Position numbers and translations under genes: made by a program | Source: Desulfogranum marinum | GTDB taxonomy: Bacteria > Desulfobacterota > Desulfobulbia > Desulfobulbales > Desulfobulbaceae | Reading direction: 5' to 3' | Assembly: GCF_016918565.1 (NCBI RefSeq) | Contig: NZ_JAFFQD010000012.1 | Coordinates: 54,451 to 118,450 of the forward strand | DNA: 64,000 bases | In this document: positions 9,335-17,411 of the stretch, in pieces | Layout of the letters: every line of letters starts with the position of its first letter | Position numbering within the stretch: position 1 is the stretch's first letter | Notes under the pieces: model-generated | Database searches by the model: none | The model's input: only the letters and a program-made list of their open reading frames with translations | What the model was told of the DNA's origin: nothing

Positions 9335-11218
9335 ATGCATACTCAATATTGGGCAGACAGTTATGTGGAAAAATCCGTCACTCCTCAAAAAGCAATATCA
9401 CATATACGATCTGGTCAAATGGTTTTTATAGGCTCGGGATGTGGTGAACCTCAAAAACTGGTTCAGACCCTTGCCGAAAGTACGTCTCGGCTCAATGGAC
9501 TTGAGATTGTCCGCCTGTTCGGACGAGAAACAGCCTCATTAACAGCCATTGCAGACAAAACATCGGATACGAGTATAAATATTCGTTCAATCTATCTCGG
9601 CTCAGCGGAAACACCTCGCATTGCGAAGCATAAACGTTTTATCACACCAATGAATATGTCCGATGTTCCCGCCCTTTTTACAACCCGCAAGATGCCTTTA
9701 AATGTTGCGCTGGTTCAGGTGTCTCCTCCGGATGATTTTGGTTGGATGAGCCTAGGGATTTCCGTTGATGTGACTCTTGCAGCCGCCCAATCTGCTGATT
9801 TCGTGATTGCCCAGGTGAATCCCCGGATGCCACGCATTATGGGACAAAGTTTTATTCACGTAAACGACGTTGATGCAATTGTCCATCATGAAGAAGAACT
9901 TCTTGCTGTACCTCCGGCAAAATTTTCACCGGAGGCTGCCATTACCATGGGTAAACTTATCGCCCGTCAGATAGAGGATGGCTCAACGCTGCAAATAAAT
10001 ATTGATGCCGCTTCCCATGCAACGGTACAGGCGCTGGTCGACAAAAATGATCTCGGGATTCACTCCCAGTTTTTAACAGATGACGTCATGCACCTCTATG
10101 CCAGAGGAAATGTCAATAATCGGAAAAAAGGTTTTAACGAAGGCAAAATGGTGGCTTCCATGGCCATTGGCAGTCACAACCTCTATGAATTCCTCAATGA
10201 CAATCCTGCCGTCGATTTTCATCCTTCCGATTATGTGAATAATCCCTTCAATATTGCCCGAAACAATCGAATGGTATCCTTGAATGTTGCTCAAACCATT
10301 GACCTGACCGGACAGGTTTCGGCCGAGGCATCATCAACGACACGGTACGCCGGTGTTTCAGGCACTCCTGATTTTGTGAGAGGGGCTCGCCAATCACCTG
10401 GCGGCAAATCGATTATCATGATTTTTTCAACCACCCCTGGAGAAGAGGGCCATGTCTCCAATATCGTACCTCATATCGGCAAAAAAGCTGTTGTAGTCCC
10501 ACGGGGAGATGTGCACTATGTGGTTTCCGAGTACGGAGCAGTGAACCTCTTTGGGAAAAGCCTACAGGAACGTGTGGTAGCTATGATCAGTCTGGCGCAC
10601 CCAGACTTTCGAGAAGAGCTTTTCGAGCATGCCAAGGAACAGGGGCTGATAGGAGCACAACGCAGTCTCGGCGAGGCGGAAAAGGCTGTTTACCCCGTTC
10701 GCCTGGAAGAAACAATGACAATAGATGGTAATGAAGTCACTATCCGTCCCTCTAAACCTGTGGATGGACGACGCATTCAGGAACACTTTTACAATCTGGC
10801 AAAAGCGGACATATTTACACGTTTTTTCCACGAAAAAACAGTTTTTGGTATCTCGGAAGTGGAAAGTCGCTCCCATGTTGATTATATGCAAGATCTTGCT
10901 CTGGTGGCCGTTGTCGGTGAATTTGGCTTTGGTCGTGTTGTCGCTATCGGGGAAAGCATGAGACTGAAAAACTCCAATATGGCAGAAGTGGCTTTTTCGG
11001 TGAGTAAAGACTATCAAGGTAAGGGACTGGGGAAGATTTTCCTCAAGAAGTTGGCTCTTTCGGCCAGGGAGAACGGTATTGCAGGCCTGATGGCCACCAC
11101 CTTTCCCAGCAATACGGCCATGATTAAACTTTTTAAAACTCTTCCTTATAAGGTGCACACAAAGTATGAAGATGGAGATGTTGTCCTGAGTTGTCGTTTT
11201 GATGAACTTGCTGAATAG
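9335..11218 (+). CDS. Acetyl-CoA hydrolase/transferase family protein fused to a GNAT acetyltransferase domain
   Basis: Residues ~10-450 are a full acetyl-CoA hydrolase/CoA-transferase fold: N-terminal SGQMVFIGSGCGEPQKLV, then LGIHSQF, the IDLTGQVSAEASS segment and the C-terminal VSEYGAVNLFGKSLQERV. Residues ~470-627 form a GNAT acetyltransferase domain with the acetyl-CoA loop QGKGLG (~555). Such two-domain proteins occur in anaerobic and gammaproteobacterial genomes and may link acyl-CoA turnover to acetylation. At the position where CoA-transferases carry the catalytic glutamate of a (N-S-A-x-E-V-D-L)-like motif, this protein reads NVAQTIDL, with Thr321 in place of Glu, so the transferase half may be altered or inactive. 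GGGAG lies ~12 bases before the ATG. It is not in an obvious operon. Confidence 0.85.
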   Translation: MHTQYWADSYVEKSVTPQKAISHIRSGQMVFIGSGCGEPQKLVQTLAESTSRLNGLEIVRLFGRETASLTAIADKTSDTSINIRSIYLGSAETPRIAKHKRFITPMNMSDVPALFTTRKMPLNVALVQVSPPDDFGWMSLGISVDVTLAAAQSADFVIAQVNPRMPRIMGQSFIHVNDVDAIVHHEEELLAVPPAKFSPEAAITMGKLIARQIEDGSTLQINIDAASHATVQALVDKNDLGIHSQFLTDDVMHLYARGNVNNRKKGFNEGKMVASMAIGSHNLYEFLNDNPAVDFHPSDYVNNPFNIARNNRMVSLNVAQTIDLTGQVSAEASSTTRYAGVSGTPDFVRGARQSPGGKSIIMIFSTTPGEEGHVSNIVPHIGKKAVVVPRGDVHYVVSEYGAVNLFGKSLQERVVAMISLAHPDFREELFEHAKEQGLIGAQRSLGEAEKAVYPVRLEETMTIDGNEVTIRPSKPVDGRRIQEHFYNLAKADIFTRFFHEKTVFGISEVESRSHVDYMQDLALVAVVGEFGFGRVVAIGESMRLKNSNMAEVAFSVSKDYQGKGLGKIFLKKLALSARENGIAGLMATTFPSNTAMIKLFKTLPYKVHTKYEDGDVVLSCRFDELAE

Positions 11219-11381
11219 GGGAGAGGAAAGGTGGTGACAAACCAGCAGGTTTACCGGTCGGTGAACTGTTCCTCTGTCTCCCTAGTGATCGGGAACCAGT
11301 AACCGGGGCAGGACAAAACCAACCCAGCAAAAAAAGTGTCCGAACTCTTTTATAAAGTCAAAACAATCCCTCCTGTCAACT

Positions 11382-12488
11382 GTGTTCATAAAACAAGAAC
11401 TTCTCATTGAAAACCAATTTTCGGCAATCAGGATCAATGTCGGAATCGTACAAGCTCCAGATATATTTTTCTCTTTTGGAAATGCGCGTAACTCATTTCA
11501 GTTGATGAGGTTGTACCAAGCAAAATACCTCAACGGAGCCAATGAGAAGTATTTTGTAATGTTTAAAAACAACTATAAATACGCTAAAGAAGCTTTTCAT
11601 AACCTGAACACAGCTTTGGTGAAAGTTTCTGATAGTGCTCGTATTAGTGCTAATGCTTTCAAAGCAAACCAAGAGTTACAGGTTTATTATGAGACCTTTT
11701 TGAAAATTCGTTCTGCCAGCATTGATTTAAAAAAAGCATCCCGTAAATTAGATCAACATGAACTTCAAATCACACGGACGGCCTCTGATATTGCATCGGA
11801 AATCGAAAGTGAGTACCAGAGTCAAAATAAGGTAATGCAATCATTAGTTCTCAGGACACAATTTGAGATTGTTGTTGCTGTTATTATCTCTATTTCACTT
11901 AGTTTAGGCCTGATCTTAGTTGTGTCACGAAAAATAACGACACCCATATTTCTTGAGATGCAAAAAAGGGCAGATGAACTTGAGCGGTTAGCAAAACTTG
12001 ATGGACTCACTGGAATTGCTAATAGGCGACTTGTGGATGAACGATTGACACTGGAATGGCAGAGGTTGAAAAGAGCTAAAGAAACTTTGTCCATTATCAT
12101 GGTGGATGTTGACATGTTCAAAGCATATAATGACTATTATGGTCATCAGAAAGGAGATAATTGTTTATTCAGAGTAGCCCATGTCATCGATAGTTGTCTA
12201 AAACGCCCTGGTGATTTGGCTGGGAGGTATGGGGGAGAGGAATTCATAGTTATTTTACCAAATACTAATACCCCTGGTGCAATAGAGGTAGCCGAGCATA
12301 TAAAGAAACATCTTTTTGAAGTGAATATCGAACATGCTCAATCAGATGTTGCACCCCACCTTACTCTTTCTTTTGGCATTGCTTCCTGTGTTCCCTGTGA
12401 AGAAAGTTCTCCTGATAGACTTATTCTATTAGCTGATGAGGCTCTTTATAAAGCGAAAAGACAAGGGCGAAATCGAATATCTGTCTAA
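11382..12488 (+). CDS. GGDEF diguanylate cyclase with a periplasmic-type helical region, N-terminally eroded
   Basis: The C-terminal domain (residues ~200-368) is an intact diguanylate cyclase with KLDGLTGIANRR, the active-site GRYGGEEF and ADEALYKAKRQGRN, so it should make c-di-GMP. Before it come one membrane helix (~165-188), a short linker, and a helical segment (QLMRLYQAKYLNGANEKYF) like the four-helix or HBM sensors of chemoreceptors. Those sensors normally start with an N-terminal membrane helix, which is missing. The frame opens at GTG 11382 with no ribosome binding site, and the first 40 residues look unrelated. I infer loss or frameshift of the 5' end; the protein could be mis-inserted or not made. 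Confidence 0.8.
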   Translation: MFIKQELLIENQFSAIRINVGIVQAPDIFFSFGNARNSFQLMRLYQAKYLNGANEKYFVMFKNNYKYAKEAFHNLNTALVKVSDSARISANAFKANQELQVYYETFLKIRSASIDLKKASRKLDQHELQITRTASDIASEIESEYQSQNKVMQSLVLRTQFEIVVAVIISISLSLGLILVVSRKITTPIFLEMQKRADELERLAKLDGLTGIANRRLVDERLTLEWQRLKRAKETLSIIMVDVDMFKAYNDYYGHQKGDNCLFRVAHVIDSCLKRPGDLAGRYGGEEFIVILPNTNTPGAIEVAEHIKKHLFEVNIEHAQSDVAPHLTLSFGIASCVPCEESSPDRLILLADEALYKAKRQGRNRISV

Positions 12489-12550
12489 TCGGATCCAATC
12501 TGGAAATCTCTCAGCTGAAGCAAAACAATTGAGCCTTTAAACTGGAGCTG

Positions 12551-12592
12551 ACCACCATCCCACAACTTAAAATTGAAGTGTGGGATGGTGGT
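12551..12592 (+). terminator. Strong hairpin downstream of the GGDEF gene
   Basis: Arms of 14 bases pair perfectly (12551-12564 with 12579-12592, ACCACCATCCCACA and its complement) around a 14-base loop. There is no T run after it, so it may be a factor-dependent terminator or a 3'-stabilising hairpin rather than a classical intrinsic terminator. It sits 62 bases after the diguanylate cyclase stop. Confidence 0.6.
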
Positions 12593-12603
12593 TGGTTTGC
12601 TAG

Positions 12604-12722
12604 CCCGAAGGGGGAACTTTTTGATTGAAAACGAAAAACAGACTGTTCATTGTGCAATTACTCTTTGAGCAATAAAATCAATTAATTGAGTTTAAAATCA
12701 AAAAGTTCATGAGAAAATCGGG
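12604..12722. repeat. MITE family A, copy A1 (119 bp) with CTAG target duplication
   Basis: The element has inverted ends (CCCGA...GAACTTTTTGATT at left; AATCAAAAAGTTC...TCGGG at right) and is flanked by CTAG on both sides (12600-12603 and 12723-12726). Its right part shares ATCAAAAA-TCATGAGAAA-TC-GGG with copy A3 at 25.4-25.6 kb. The right CTAG supplies the TAG stop of the glycine-zipper lipoprotein gene, so the element inserted exactly at the end of that gene. It has no coding capacity. Confidence 0.7.
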
Positions 12723-12947
12723 CTAGTCAATATTTCCCTTTTTATGTTGGTCGTGCAGATAACCTCCTACCGCTCCAACACCTGCTCCAATGGCAGCTCC
12801 TGTACCGAAATTTCCGGACATTGAACCTATTACCCCACCTGCGGCTGCTCCCATACCCGCCCCGCTGAGAGAGCGGCTGCCGGTTGTTTCGCCACAACCA
12901 GTTAAAAACAGAAGAATTAAAGCTGAACCAATAGCTACTTTTTTCAT
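12723..12947 (-). CDS. Small glycine-zipper lipoprotein
   Basis: A 74-residue protein. The start is ATG 12947, with GGGAGT seven bases upstream. A short signal peptide (MKKVAIGSALILLFLTGC) ends in an LTGC lipobox (Cys18). The mature part is Gly/Ala-rich with a GxxxG-type zipper (GAAAGGVIGS, GAAIGAGVGAVGGYL), as in YMGG-like or OmpA-associated glycine-zipper proteins, and ends in a polar tail. Such proteins sit in or across the outer membrane. It lies 68 bp after the Rap1a-like gene on the same strand and may share its c-di-GMP-riboswitch-controlled transcript. Its stop codon lies in the target duplication of a MITE. Confidence 0.8.
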   Translation of the reverse strand: MKKVAIGSALILLFLTGCGETTGSRSLSGAGMGAAAGGVIGSMSGNFGTGAAIGAGVGAVGGYLHDQHKKGNID

Positions 12948-13015
12948 GACAATACTCCCTGGTTGCAAGAAAATATAAGAAAGTTGCTGTTGTAAAAATC
13001 AAGCAAACCTTCCTG

Positions 13016-13423
13016 TTAATCTGTACAGGGATACTTGGCGGCCAGAGCTTTTACCAGTCCGAGCACAGCCTGTTCCCGCATAATTGCAGTGTCGCTTTCT
13101 CTGTCCTTAGCCCACGCGACAAATGCTTCCCTCCCTTCCTTTAACGTAGTGTCTGGGGGATAACAAATTAAACGCTTCATATCTTTACGGTTACTGATAC
13201 CATCATGATAATCAACAGCACCGGCAATGTATCCTTTGCAAGAATATATGGCTGCAACAAAATCAGGATCGTCAAGCGGTGCTGAACAGAGTGAATATAG
13301 ATCCTCTGTTGTGAGAAAATTGAAGTCATCCTTATCAACTTCTACAGCGCTAATTGTCAAGGGCAGACTTATCAGCAGCGTAATCGCCAAGGAGATAAGT
13401 CCTTTTTGGATTTGCGTACCCAT
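13016..13423 (-). CDS. Rap1a/Tai-like exported protein
   Basis: A 135-residue protein with a clear signal peptide (ISLAITLLISLPLTISAVEV) and three Cys in the mature part. The mature sequence, with TTEDLYSLCSAP, YSCKGYIAGAVD and ICYPPD, followed by EGREAFVAWAKD and a final AAKYPC, resembles the Rap1a/Tai immunity-type fold. That fold occurs both as type VI secretion immunity proteins and as stand-alone envelope proteins. No T6SS genes are near, so an envelope role is as likely as immunity. AAGGAGA precedes the ATG. Upstream on the same strand is a GEMM-I riboswitch (13.8-13.9 kb) whose read-through transcript would include this gene. Confidence 0.65.
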   Translation of the reverse strand: MGTQIQKGLISLAITLLISLPLTISAVEVDKDDFNFLTTEDLYSLCSAPLDDPDFVAAIYSCKGYIAGAVDYHDGISNRKDMKRLICYPPDTTLKEGREAFVAWAKDRESDTAIMREQAVLGLVKALAAKYPCTD

Positions 13424-13619
13424 TAAAACTCTCCTTTCTGTTATGTTGTTAAATCTGTTTTCATCTCTTGAAACTAATATTCATGGGGGGCTTGTTCAGG
13501 TGAGACAATTGGTCTTCGGAACATACCCCTTTCTAAATTTTGTAAACAGATCTTCTCTGTTTACTTACCCGATCGAGGGTCCCTGCAAGAAGATAGGGCA
13601 GTGAGCCACAAACAGCTCT

Positions 13620-13760
13620 GCTGCTATGTTGTAAACTTTCCGACATGATCCATTTTATCCTCCTTATTTCTGATTTTAATGCTATTGCATGAAATGTTAT
13701 TTGCAAGTTTGACATTATGTGCTTGGGTTATGATCATCTCCCCCTAACAAAAGGAAAGTG
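13620..13760 (-). other. Leader stretch between riboswitch and Rap1a-like gene, with possible tiny ORFs
   Basis: A strong AAGGAGG followed by ATG (13653 on the minus strand) would start only a nine-residue peptide (MDHVGKFTT). A GGGGGAG upstream could start a longer in-frame 37-residue version. Neither resembles a known protein. They may be remnants of a gene, or leader ORFs in the riboswitch transcript. Confidence 0.3.
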
Positions 13761-13804
13761 TGTGTACATAAGCATCTACGCCGATTTTTTTATAATACCA
13801 TAAA

Positions 13805-13905
13805 TAAAAAAAGCCGGACTGCCTCAATAAAGTAAAGGCAGCCCGGCTATCTCTTGGACCCGTGGCTTTCCGTCCCTGCCTTTCGGAAGGTTTGGCTTTG
13901 TCTAT
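13805..13905 (-). promoter_or_regulatory. Cyclic di-GMP-I (GEMM-I) riboswitch with overlapping intrinsic terminator
   Basis: Read on the minus strand from about 13902, the sequence shows the GEMM-I landmarks in order: a GCCAAACC segment, a TTCC-GAAAGG tetraloop hairpin, GGGACGGAAAGCC, ACGGGTCC, and the 3' strand ATAGCCGGGCTGCC. Two positions differ from the consensus GGCAAACC and GGGACGCAAAGCC; they correspond to the G21-C46 pair of the V. cholerae Vc2 aptamer and change together (G to C, C to G), as expected for a real, compensated RNA. The 3' aptamer strand is also the 5' arm of a 13-bp terminator (13812-13824 with 13836-13848) ending in a T run. Ligand-controlled termination is therefore likely. 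The first gene downstream with a good ribosome binding site is the Rap1a-like gene. Confidence 0.85.
13812..13848 (-). terminator. Intrinsic terminator forming the riboswitch expression platform
   Basis: AGCCGGGCTGCCT and AGGCAGTCCGGCT pair around an 11-base loop and are followed by TTTTTTT on the minus strand. The 5' arm is part of the c-di-GMP aptamer, so aptamer folding and termination compete for the same bases. Confidence 0.85.
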
Positions 13906-14195
13906 TAAATCGAAACCCGTCTAGTTCAATATTAAGGCAAAGCCTGACCAAAAAGCAAGTTAACAAAGATGTTAAGTTCATTTTTTCTACAACAGAATAA
14001 AAGGAAGATGGATGTGATTTGAAAGAGTTAACCATATTACACGGAACGTAACTCATTCTCCTCAGCCAAAATCAATTTTTCTCCTGTAAATATTGACTTC
14101 GAGAATAGAAGACAGGTTCTAGTTGCATCGATTTGTTAACTGAGTAACGAATATTTGTAGCTAATAATCGGCAATCGAAAAGGTTGCACCGACAG

Positions 14196-15011
14196 CTAGA
14201 GTGGTAGCAGGCAGCGCTGATATTCTCCAGGGGTGAGTGTGGTCATTGCTTTAAAATGGCGGTGGAAGTGGCTCTGGTCGTAAAATCCGCAGGCAAGGGC
14301 GGTGTCGGCAATCTCTTCGCCCTGTTGCAGCAGTCTGCGTGCTTTTTCGATTCGGCAGTTCATGCGATAGGCGTGGGGAGTGATGCCGGTGTTTTTACGG
14401 AATTGACGGAGGAGTGTGTAAGGGTTGACATGTAACCGTTCGGCTGCAGCAGCCATGATGAATTCCCGCTCCAGATCACTTTCCAGGAGTTGTTTCAAAT
14501 CATCCACCTTGCTTTGCTGCTTTTGTTCTACCAATCGCTGCGGGTTGCACCCATGTAGAAAAAGCACTTCTGCCAGCTGCACCAGGGCCTGCTCTTTTTC
14601 CAGCAGCTCATACCGATCATCCATGAGCTGCTCCATGGTTTGGATATAGAGATCGTAGAGCCTCCACTTTTCCAATATAGGATTTAGCAGAGGGACAAAG
14701 GTCTCAACCTGCCACAGCATCTGCTGTACCTGTAGGCACCATGTTGTGTCAAGATAGAGCATGTAGTAGCTGCGGGCAGATATCGGCTGAGGATTGCAGC
14801 TATGGAGTATTTCAGGGTTAATCACGGCAAGTGTGCCCTGGGTTAAGGGGACTTGCTCGCTACCGATTCTGAAATAGAGGGAACCTTTGCTGACCGCGCC
14901 AACCGAGAAACGACGATGCATGTGCGGCTTGAAGAGGCGGGTGCTGTGTTGGGCATGACGCCCTTCGACAAAGGGAAGGTTTTGGTTTTTAAAAAAACGT
15001 TCGTTGTTCAT
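14196..15011 (-). CDS. AraC-family transcriptional regulator
   Basis: A 271-residue protein with an N-terminal cupin-like ligand domain (residues ~15-110: HMHRRFSVGAVSKGSLYFRI, LTQGTLAVINPEILHSC) and a C-terminal double helix-turn-helix (~165-265: MAAAAERLHVNPYTLLRQF, ITPHAYRMNCRIEKARRLL, IADTALACGFYDQSHFHRHF). The layout fits AraC regulators that sense a small metabolite. The regulated gene is not evident; candidates are the CMD/nitroreductase pair just upstream on the same strand. No strong ribosome binding site precedes the ATG. Confidence 0.9.
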   Translation of the reverse strand: MNNERFFKNQNLPFVEGRHAQHSTRLFKPHMHRRFSVGAVSKGSLYFRIGSEQVPLTQGTLAVINPEILHSCNPQPISARSYYMLYLDTTWCLQVQQMLWQVETFVPLLNPILEKWRLYDLYIQTMEQLMDDRYELLEKEQALVQLAEVLFLHGCNPQRLVEQKQQSKVDDLKQLLESDLEREFIMAAAAERLHVNPYTLLRQFRKNTGITPHAYRMNCRIEKARRLLQQGEEIADTALACGFYDQSHFHRHFKAMTTLTPGEYQRCLLPL

Positions 15012-15079
15012 TTTCTGGAACCGCAGCAGAACGTATCAACTTTTATCAAGGACTAGTGATTATACTATTTACACTCGTC

Positions 15080-15418
15080 TCAAAGCCCTAATTCGTCAAG
15101 CAACTGGATCACTTTTAGCCCTTCACCAACGCCTGTGGTTCCACTCATTGCCATGTTGACACTGATGGTCTCCATGATTTCCGCCCTGGTTGCCCCGGCA
15201 TCAATCGCATGCATGGTCTGGGCAATGATGCAGTTTTCACAGCCGGCCCGTAACCCTATGGCCAGTGCCATAAGTCTTTTCGTTTTTCTACTCAGCGCAC
15301 CGTCTTGGTAGGTTGTGTCCCACTTGGCTGCATCAAGCTCCATTATTTGAGGGAGTTCCTTGCGCAGTTTTTTTAACAGGGCGAGCCGGGTGTTGTTTTT
15401 TGCAGTAAGTGTTTCCAT
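15080..15418 (-). CDS. Carboxymuconolactone decarboxylase family (AhpD-like) protein
   Basis: A 112-residue all-helical CMD-fold protein. The motif LRAGCENCIIAQTMHAIDAGAT contains the CxxC (C-E-N-C) and following His of the AhpD/CMD peroxidase family, which uses the thiol pair as a redox centre. Upstream residues LSRKTKRLMALAIGL are also typical. It follows the nitroreductase gene by 27 bp on the same strand, so the two are probably one transcript for detoxifying peroxides or electrophiles. The precise substrate is not given by sequence. Confidence 0.9.
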   Translation of the reverse strand: METLTAKNNTRLALLKKLRKELPQIMELDAAKWDTTYQDGALSRKTKRLMALAIGLRAGCENCIIAQTMHAIDAGATRAEIMETISVNMAMSGTTGVGEGLKVIQLLDELGL

Positions 15419-15445
15419 CGGGATTCTTGGTTAATAGTGGTCAGA

Positions 15446-15979
15446 TTAACGCCTGTTGTCAAATTGGTCGTAGCTCACCTGGTTGTAGAGAAGGGAGTCG
15501 GCAGGGTGACCGGCTTTTTCCTCCATCGGGTGGCCAATGCCGATAACGGCCACCGGCAGGATGTTTTGCGGCAAGTTGAGGATGTTGCCCAGATACTCCT
15601 GGGATGATTGCTGCTCGTTATGTTCACGGAGTCGAATTTGTACCCAGCAGGAGCCAAGGCCCATGTCTGCAGCTGCTAGGTGAACGATAAGCGAAGCAAT
15701 GGAAGCGTCTTCCACCCACACATCCGTTTTAGAGCTATCAGCACAGACAACAATGGCTAAAGGGGCATTTTTTAAAAAGGTAGCACCATGAGGCTTTGCC
15801 ACGGCCAGCTTCTGGATCAATTCCTTATCCTGGACCACGACAAATTCCCAGGGATTAATTCCTTTGGAAGAAGGGGAACGAAGCGCAGCTTCAAGCAGCA
15901 GGTCAATGTCTTCCTGACTGACAGGTTTGTCCTGGAAACGACGAATGCTTCTTCTTTTTTTCAGTAAATCGATAAACAT
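15446..15979 (-). CDS. Nitroreductase-family NAD(P)H:FMN oxidoreductase
   Basis: A 177-residue flavoprotein of the nitroreductase superfamily. The N-terminal RRSIRRFQDKPV, then LEAALRSPSSKGINPWEFVVV, provides the FMN phosphate and ring contacts; GLGSCWVQIR and LPVAVIGIGHPMEEKAG complete the family pattern. It should reduce nitro or quinone compounds with NAD(P)H. ATG 15979 is chosen as the start because GAGG lies upstream at good spacing; a start four codons earlier lacks one. It lies 27 bp upstream of the CMD gene and is probably co-transcribed. Confidence 0.9.
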   Translation of the reverse strand: MFIDLLKKRRSIRRFQDKPVSQEDIDLLLEAALRSPSSKGINPWEFVVVQDKELIQKLAVAKPHGATFLKNAPLAIVVCADSSKTDVWVEDASIASLIVHLAAADMGLGSCWVQIRLREHNEQQSSQEYLGNILNLPQNILPVAVIGIGHPMEEKAGHPADSLLYNQVSYDQFDNRR

Positions 15980-16039
15980 GAAATACCTCACAAAAAAATG
16001 AAAAGGGAATGGGATGGGAATGTGAGTGGAGAAGCCTGG

Positions 16040-16378
16040 TTATATCTTTTTTACAAAGGCAGACTTCAACTTCATTGCGCCAATACCGCTAATCTTACAG
16101 TCAATATCGTGATCGCCATCCACAAGGCGGATATTTTTTACCTTGGTGCCGACTTTGACCACGGTAGATGACCCTTTGACCTTAAGATCTTTTATCACCG
16201 TTACCGTGTCACCATCCTGCAGGATGTTACCGTTGGCATCTTTAATGACCGAAGACTTTTCGTCTTCAATGGTGGTGTCCAGGGGCCATTCGTGTCCGCA
16301 TTCAGGGCAGACATAAAGACTGCCGTCGTTGTAGGTGTATTCCGAGTTACATTGCGGACAGTTGGGGAGTTCACTCAT
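16040..16378 (-). CDS. yjdM: YjdM/PhnA-family zinc-ribbon protein
   Basis: A 112-residue protein matching PhnA/YjdM along its whole length: an N-terminal zinc ribbon ([21 protein letters not shown]), then a beta-rich domain with [20 protein letters not shown] and [17 protein letters not shown]. Despite its old link to alkylphosphonate genes, the family's biochemical role is not established. AAGGAAC lies six bases before the ATG. It stands between the nitroreductase and flavoprotein genes, apparently as its own unit. Confidence 0.93.
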   Translation of the reverse strand: MSELPNCPQCNSEYTYNDGSLYVCPECGHEWPLDTTIEDEKSSVIKDANGNILQDGDTVTVIKDLKVKGSSTVVKVGTKVKNIRLVDGDHDIDCKISGIGAMKLKSAFVKKI

Positions 16379-16500
16379 GATGTTCCTTATGGATAAGAGG
16401 TATGTTGTTATAGGAAAAATTGTGCAGTAGAAAGATTTTGATGGATAGGATGATACTCAAAATTTTTGCGTACAGCCAAGTGTGTTCTCTATTCAAACAC

Positions 16501-17145
16501 TTATTGTATCATAGATCTGCCTAGTTTTGCGCCCAGTTTTTCAGCCTGGAGCATCACCTCTTCATATTCTTTGACCTTCTTTTTATCAAAGACGCTTAGC
16601 ACAGGTAACTCATCAATGATATCATAGCCCAATGCTTCAAGAGGGAGGCGCATGGCCTCCAGGGTAAATCCCATGTCTTTTTTGTTTTCCTGTTCACAAA
16701 TGGCTGCAATTATTGCCTTGCGTCCCTGGCCTGCCAAACGACTCGACCAGTTTCTGGGGCGGTCATTGGTGAAATTGTAAAAACAGTAGAGTCTATCAAT
16801 AAATGCTTTCATCCAGGATGTAATATTGTAGTTGTGAGTAGGACAGACAAGGACCAGACCCTGGGATTTCAGAATGTCTGGATAGAGAAAGGACATGCCG
16901 TCTTGCAGGCCTGTGCAGATTTTATCTTTTCTGCATCGCTCACAGCCAATACAGCCTTGATACTGCATATCCCGTAGATGAATATTTTCTGTGGGGAGCT
17001 GTTGCTTGGCTGCACCGATAAGTATTTGCTGGAGGATAGCATCGGAGTTGCCACCCTTTCTGGGACTGCCACCAATACCCAATACCTGCGGTTGGGGAGG
17101 AGCGATCGTCGCACTTTGTTGAATCAGGCTGTCAAAAATAGTCAT
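16501..17145 (-). CDS. Flavodoxin-fold NADPH-dependent FMN reductase / iron-sulfur flavoprotein-like
   Basis: A 214-residue flavodoxin-like protein. VLGIGGSPRKGGNSDAILQ is the FMN phosphate loop of the NADPH-dependent FMN reductase family. The Cys-rich stretch CIGCERCRKDKIC (residues ~64-76) resembles the compact cysteine motif of archaeal and clostridial iron-sulfur flavoproteins. LVLVCPTHNYNITSWMKAFIDRLY is the usual flavin-binding loop. It is probably a redox protein carrying FMN and perhaps a [4Fe-4S] cluster; partners are unknown. The ribosome binding site is weak. Confidence 0.85.
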   Translation of the reverse strand: MTIFDSLIQQSATIAPPQPQVLGIGGSPRKGGNSDAILQQILIGAAKQQLPTENIHLRDMQYQGCIGCERCRKDKICTGLQDGMSFLYPDILKSQGLVLVCPTHNYNITSWMKAFIDRLYCFYNFTNDRPRNWSSRLAGQGRKAIIAAICEQENKKDMGFTLEAMRLPLEALGYDIIDELPVLSVFDKKKVKEYEEVMLQAEKLGAKLGRSMIQ

Positions 17146-17210
17146 GGTCGATTTGTATCCTGCTTTTTGAAGGGTTTCAAGTTGTATGAGAGAGTAAAAA
17201 AAAGTGCTCT

Positions 17211-17411
17211 CTATTGAGCTTGGATTACCTTCACTCTACCGACAAGTCCGCTTTGCAAACGAACTTTGATACCATGTGGATGGGTGGCGGATTTTGTTAG
17301 AATATCTTTCACTATGCCATGGGTAAGCTTTCCCGATCGCTGGTCTTGCTTTAAGACAATGGAAACTTTTGCACCGGCTGTAATTTCAGCTCTTTTGGTT
17401 CCGTCGGTCAT
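17211..17411 (-). CDS. ywbE: YwbE-family (DUF2196) small protein
   Basis: A 66-residue protein matching YwbE: AGAKVSIVLKQDQRSGKLT, then GIVKDILTKSATHPHGIKVRLQSGLVGRV. The family has a KOW-like beta fold, is widespread and lacks a proven function. It overlaps the 3' end of the RhlE-like helicase gene by 26 bp on the same strand, so it is translationally coupled to it. That coupling hints at a role in RNA metabolism. Confidence 0.9.
   Translation of the reverse strand: MTDGTKRAEITAGAKVSIVLKQDQRSGKLTHGIVKDILTKSATHPHGIKVRLQSGLVGRVKVIQAQ

Noticed and set aside
10562..11158. A 198-codon minus-strand frame inside the CoA-transferase-GNAT gene.
   Set aside because: It lies wholly inside a well-supported gene on the opposite strand, with no family signal and no ribosome binding site.
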